From an uncultured Prevotellaceae bacterium (GTDB taxonomy: Bacteria; Bacteroidota; Bacteroidia; Bacteroidales; Muribaculaceae), in NCBI GenBank assembly GCA_945645715.1, contig CALZFJ010000071.1, forward strand, positions 1-8,204: a DNA stretch of 8,204 nt, read 5' to 3'. The notes beneath the pieces were generated by a model, which ran no database searches, was not told where the DNA came from, and saw nothing but the letters and a program-made list of their open reading frames with translations. The position numbers were made by a program, and so were the translations under genes. Position 1 is the stretch's first letter. Every line of letters starts with the position of its first letter. This document shows positions 5,592 through 8,204 of the stretch, one piece after another.

Positions 5592-6233
5592 ATGAAGAGA
5601 TTTGCTTTTTCTGCTATTTTCGTAGCTATTATGGTTGCTGTTAGCTCATTATGCGCTAATGCACAATCTTTCTCAACCGATGCTAAACGCACTTACAAGC
5701 CCACTAAAGAGGTGAAGAAGGAAGCTAAGAAATATGAGAAAGACGGTTGGAAGGTTGCTTTTGGCTCAATGCCTATGGCTGAACAAATGCAGCGTGCTAT
5801 TTATTTCCAGAACGAAGTTGACGGCAACGGTCAGGCTAAATATGCCATCGGCCGCGGACAGACTACTGCCGAATATATCGATGCAGCTCGTCTTCAGGCT
5901 ATGGAGTTTGCTCGTCTTCAAATTGCAAACCAGCTTGAGACCGAACTTACTGCCGAGGCTAAGAACGTATTTGGCAACGAGCAGGGTGAGCAGGTAACCT
6001 CAGTGATGCAGACTTCAGTGGGTGGCCGCAGCGTGGTTACTCAGAAGTTGAGCCAGACTGTAGTTGTTACTGAAATCCAGCGCGAGCTTCCTAACGGACT
6101 TAAAGAGGTGCAAATCACCATTGCTGCCGATCGCTCGCAAGTGTTGAAGGCTGCCAAGAAGGCTATTCGTGAAGAGCTCAAGAAGCGCGGCAACGACATC
6201 GTTGAGGAACTCGACAAGAAGGGCTGGGAATAA
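5592..6233 (+). CDS. Secreted Bacteroidales protein of unknown function, faintly LPP20-like
   Basis: The protein has 213 residues. An N-terminal signal peptide (KR, then hydrophobic 4-20) is followed by ANA-Q, so signal peptidase I should cut after A24. Cys21 is preceded by Leu, which does not make a lipobox. The mature part is a Lys-rich segment (about 32-50), then DGWKVAFGSMPMAEQM (51-66), a form I recall from a conserved Bacteroidales family (often GWKVAPGSLP). A long helix AARLQAMEFARLQIANQLE (98-116) follows, then strands VVTQKLSQTVVVTEIQ and KEVQITIAADR, and a charged C-terminal helix. The helix-then-sheet order resembles LPP20/FlgT-N-like folds, but only weakly. Codons such as GCT, CGT, GGT and CTT are frequent, unlike rsmA, and suggest high expression. 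It probably resides in the periplasm or at the outer membrane. The next gene is also exported and lies 204 bases downstream. Confidence 0.85.
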   Translation: MKRFAFSAIFVAIMVAVSSLCANAQSFSTDAKRTYKPTKEVKKEAKKYEKDGWKVAFGSMPMAEQMQRAIYFQNEVDGNGQAKYAIGRGQTTAEYIDAARLQAMEFARLQIANQLETELTAEAKNVFGNEQGEQVTSVMQTSVGGRSVVTQKLSQTVVVTEIQRELPNGLKEVQITIAADRSQVLKAAKKAIREELKKRGNDIVEELDKKGWE

Positions 6234-6330
6234 TCGCATTATCCCATCTTTGCTACTCGCTTGCAAATGAGCCAACGCCCCATTCAAGCTCGCCAAGCGC
6301 GATTTTAAGTGGCGTTGTGCAAAAAACATA

Positions 6331-6376
6331 GCATTAGTCCATGGGAATTAGGCACATGATTCCTATGGGCTAATGT
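6331..6376 (+). terminator. Long hairpin between the two exported-protein genes
   Basis: Bases 6331-6348 pair with 6359-6376 over 18 positions with no bulge (three G/T wobbles) around a 10-base loop. GG and only four Ts (6379-6382) follow. It lies about 98 bases after one stop and 62 before the next start. It may be a terminator, an attenuator that lowers the downstream gene, or an RNA-stabilising 3' end. The rest of 6234-6437 shows no convincing promoter for the downstream gene. Confidence 0.5.
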
Positions 6377-6437
6377 GGTTTTAGCAGTGCAATAGCATTT
6401 ACAGAAATTTTTATTCTTTCACCCATCAAATAGAAGC

Positions 6438-8204
6438 ATGAAACGACTACGTACATTAATCATTACCATAATGGTGGGCTGCATATCGATGGTGGTAATC
6501 GCCGACAAGCCTCGTGCTACGCAGAGTTTGCGGTCGAGCCTTCGTGAAATGCAAAACGACACCTCATCGTACGATGAATATAAAAAGCGTGTGAGCGAAA
6601 ACTATGCCAAGCAGCGCAAAGAGATGATTGAGCGCTACATAGCTTATCGCGACAGCGTACTGAAGGAATTTGTCGATGCCTTAGGAAAGGATTGGGAAGA
6701 GGAAACATCTGACAAGCCTCTGCCTATGCCTGTGGATAACTCAGTGCCACCTGAAATCATCAAAGACGAGCCTGAAGTAGCACCCACTCCCGAGCCTGCC
6801 CCTGAGCCCAAGAAGGAGGTAACTCCAGCCCCTGAGCCTAAGAAGGAGGTGACTCCAGCCCCTGAGCCTAAGCAAGAGCCTAAAGCTGAGCCTAAAAAAG
6901 ACGTAAAGAAGGATTCAAAGAAGGACAAAAAGAAGGATTCAAAGAAGGATAGCAAAAAAGGCTCCAAGAACGACAAGAAAAAAGGCAGCAAAGCCGAGTC
7001 GAAGAAAGAGCCAAAAGCTGAGCCCAAAGTTGAGCCAAAGCCCCAGCCTAAACAAGAGCCTAAACAAGAGCCAAAAGCTGAGCCGAAGCCCTCAAAGCCG
7101 CGCAACAATGGCAGCATTGCAGGTGTAGGCCGAATCAAGATAGACGAAGTAATTGAGGTGCCAAGCATTAAAGCTCGCGTACAGCCCAAGCCTTTTGTCC
7201 CCGTAATCATTCCCGAAGGTACAACAGTTGCCAAGAAGTGCGAGTTTGATTTCTTTGGCTCACACATCGCCATCGCTATCGACGACGACTGTCGCTTCAA
7301 GCTCGAAAGCAACACCAACCAAGGCGTGTCGAAAGCCGTTGGCGCACTTGCGAAAAACGACAAATACACCGTAGTGCTTCAAGACTGCCTCGACGCTCGC
7401 GAGAAACTGAAACTCAACGACTGGGCATACTACTCAATGCTCATCAAGCTGGGCGAAACATTCTTCGGCGGAAAGTGCAACGAAGCCACACTTCTTTCGG
7501 CATATCTCTACTGCATGTCGGGCTACCAGATGCGCTTTGCATTCGACAGAAGCACACGCAAGCTCTTGATCCTTGTTGCCTGCGACCAGTTAGTATCGGG
7601 TGCGCCCTATTGCCGCTACGATGGAGTGAAATTCTTCATTTTCTCAAATGAGGCCAATAGCGGATCGATAGAGCTTGAATGGTGCACCTACGCTCTCCCC
7701 AAGGAGAAAGCCATGTCGCTCTGGATGAAAGACGAGCCGCAATTTGCCGACGATGCCCGACTGGTGAAGCATCGCCCATATCAAGCTGCACAGCCGGTGG
7801 CATACAAGGTGAACAAGAACCTTATCGACTTCTACGACACCTACCCCGTGCCAAGTACCGATGGCGATGAATATTCACGATGGATTTACTACGCCCAGAC
7901 TCCTATGAGCGAAAATGCCCAAGCCACTGTCTATCCCGAGCTTCGCAAGCAACTTGCCGGAAAATCCACCTTCGAGCAGTTGCGCACAATAATGTACTTC
8001 ATCGAGGGCTATCGCTATGGCTACGATGATGAGGTGTGGGGACACGACCGTGCATTCTTCCCCGATGAGACTCTGTTCTACCCCATGAGCGACTGCGAAG
8101 ACCATGCGATTCTCCTGTCACGCCTTGTGCGCGACCTGATGGGACTTCCCACTGCCCTTGTCTATTATCCCGGGCACCTGGCAGCAGCAGTCTGCGTTGA
8201 TGAA
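6438..8204 (+). CDS. Exported transglutaminase-like protein with Pro/Glu/Lys-rich linker, 3' end outside window
   Basis: The frame is open for 589 codons from the ATG at 6438 to the window edge, with no stop. Residues 1-22 form a signal peptide (KRLR, hydrophobic core, VIA-D) with likely signal peptidase I cleavage after A22. Residues about 27-85 are charged and helical, with spaced aromatics (YKKRVSENYAKQ, YIAYRDSVLKEF, DW), as in a Bacteroidales family I recall. Residues 116-221 are low complexity: PEPKKEVTPA repeats, then KKDSKKD-type lysine runs. From about 230 a globular region leads to the conserved end: WIYYAQTPMS (482 on), FEQLRTIMYFIEGYRYG, then SDCEDHAILLSRLVRDL with Cys553, and YYPGHLAAAV with His580. 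That is the Cys and His of the transglutaminase/papain-like core; the third residue (Asp/Asn) would lie at or beyond the end. Whether it is a protease, a crosslinker or inactive is not decidable. It probably works in the periplasm. Confidence 0.88.
   Translation, partial: MKRLRTLIITIMVGCISMVVIADKPRATQSLRSSLREMQNDTSSYDEYKKRVSENYAKQRKEMIERYIAYRDSVLKEFVDALGKDWEEETSDKPLPMPVDNSVPPEIIKDEPEVAPTPEPAPEPKKEVTPAPEPKKEVTPAPEPKQEPKAEPKKDVKKDSKKDKKKDSKKDSKKGSKNDKKKGSKAESKKEPKAEPKVEPKPQPKQEPKQEPKAEPKPSKPRNNGSIAGVGRIKIDEVIEVPSIKARVQPKPFVPVIIPEGTTVAKKCEFDFFGSHIAIAIDDDCRFKLESNTNQGVSKAVGALAKNDKYTVVLQDCLDAREKLKLNDWAYYSMLIKLGETFFGGKCNEATLLSAYLYCMSGYQMRFAFDRSTRKLLILVACDQLVSGAPYCRYDGVKFFIFSNEANSGSIELEWCTYALPKEKAMSLWMKDEPQFADDARLVKHRPYQAAQPVAYKVNKNLIDFYDTYPVPSTDGDEYSRWIYYAQTPMSENAQATVYPELRKQLAGKSTFEQLRTIMYFIEGYRYGYDDEVWGHDRAFFPDETLFYPMSDCEDHAILLSRLVRDLMGLPTALVYYPGHLAAAVCVDE
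6801..6872 (+). repeat. 30-bp in-frame tandem repeat encoding PEPKKEVTPA
   Basis: Units 6801-6830 and 6831-6860 differ at two silent positions, and a third begins at 6861 and runs 12 bases. It sits in the larger low-complexity segment 6783-7100. Whole-codon units allow length change by slippage without frameshift, so the linker length may vary between strains. Confidence 0.9.

Noticed and set aside
6273..6317. Inverted repeat CAACGCC/GGCGTTG downstream of the 213-residue protein gene
   Set aside because: A 31-base loop and no T-run after it; probably chance beside the much stronger hairpin at 6331-6376.
6438..6500. Lipoprotein signal (MVGC, Cys15) in the transglutaminase-like protein
   Set aside because: Position -3 is Met, the hydrophobic stretch before the Cys is short, and a good VIA-D signal peptidase I site follows at 22.
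6644..7369. Minus-strand 241-codon open frame rich in Ser, Phe, Leu and Gly
   Set aside because: It is the complement of the Pro/Glu/Lys repeats of the exported protein. The repetition explains both the openness and the odd composition.

Overview
This window looks like a Bacteroidales chromosome, most likely Muribaculaceae or a close relative. The protein sequences are Bacteroidales-like, no Shine-Dalgarno sites precede the genes, and the clearest promoter has the Bacteroidetes form (TTG, about 20 bases, TAnnTTTG). The genus call is an inference from remembered protein style; no search was run.

Layout. Positions 1-2151 (+) hold the 3' part of rsmA (ksgA, 16S rRNA dimethyladenosine methyltransferase) and a complete mgtE magnesium transporter, ordinary housekeeping genes in an arrangement I recall as common in this phylum. 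Hairpins at 2153-2317 separate mgtE from the convergent gdhA (2303-3637, -), an NADP-type glutamate dehydrogenase. Positions 3638-4244 are a 607-base divergent non-coding region between gdhA and an orphan archaeal-type (STAND-like) ATPase with a C-terminal winged helix (4245-5378, +). Then come a secreted 213-residue protein of unknown function (5592-6233, +) and a large exported transglutaminase-like protein with a Pro/Glu/Lys-rich linker (6438 to the window end, +, 3' incomplete). That last gene is open for 589 codons.

The most interesting part is the divergent region. Upstream of gdhA lies a 75-bp tandem repeat (2.4 copies). Read on the minus strand, its unit is an ungapped homologue (58 of 72 positions by hand) of the promoter and leader of the ATPase gene on the plus strand. 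Both begin with the same 14 bases containing a TAACTTTG -7 box, and both contain a 33-nt hairpin with a bulged U and a CAAG loop. Two base pairs of that hairpin have changed in a compensatory way between the copies. This points to a mobile or amplified promoter-leader cassette carrying a structured RNA. The ATPase promoter is also covered by a 45-bp imperfect palindrome built from a 15-bp tandem repeat (a likely operator), and is preceded by a strong terminator hairpin and a C-rich, almost G-free tract.

How the genes work together. rsmA and mgtE may be co-transcribed. gdhA is probably its own unit, read from the divergent region. The ATPase stands alone, with its own promoter and terminator. 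The two exported proteins at the right end are adjacent and co-directional, with an 18-pair hairpin between them, and may act together at the envelope; that is inference from adjacency only.
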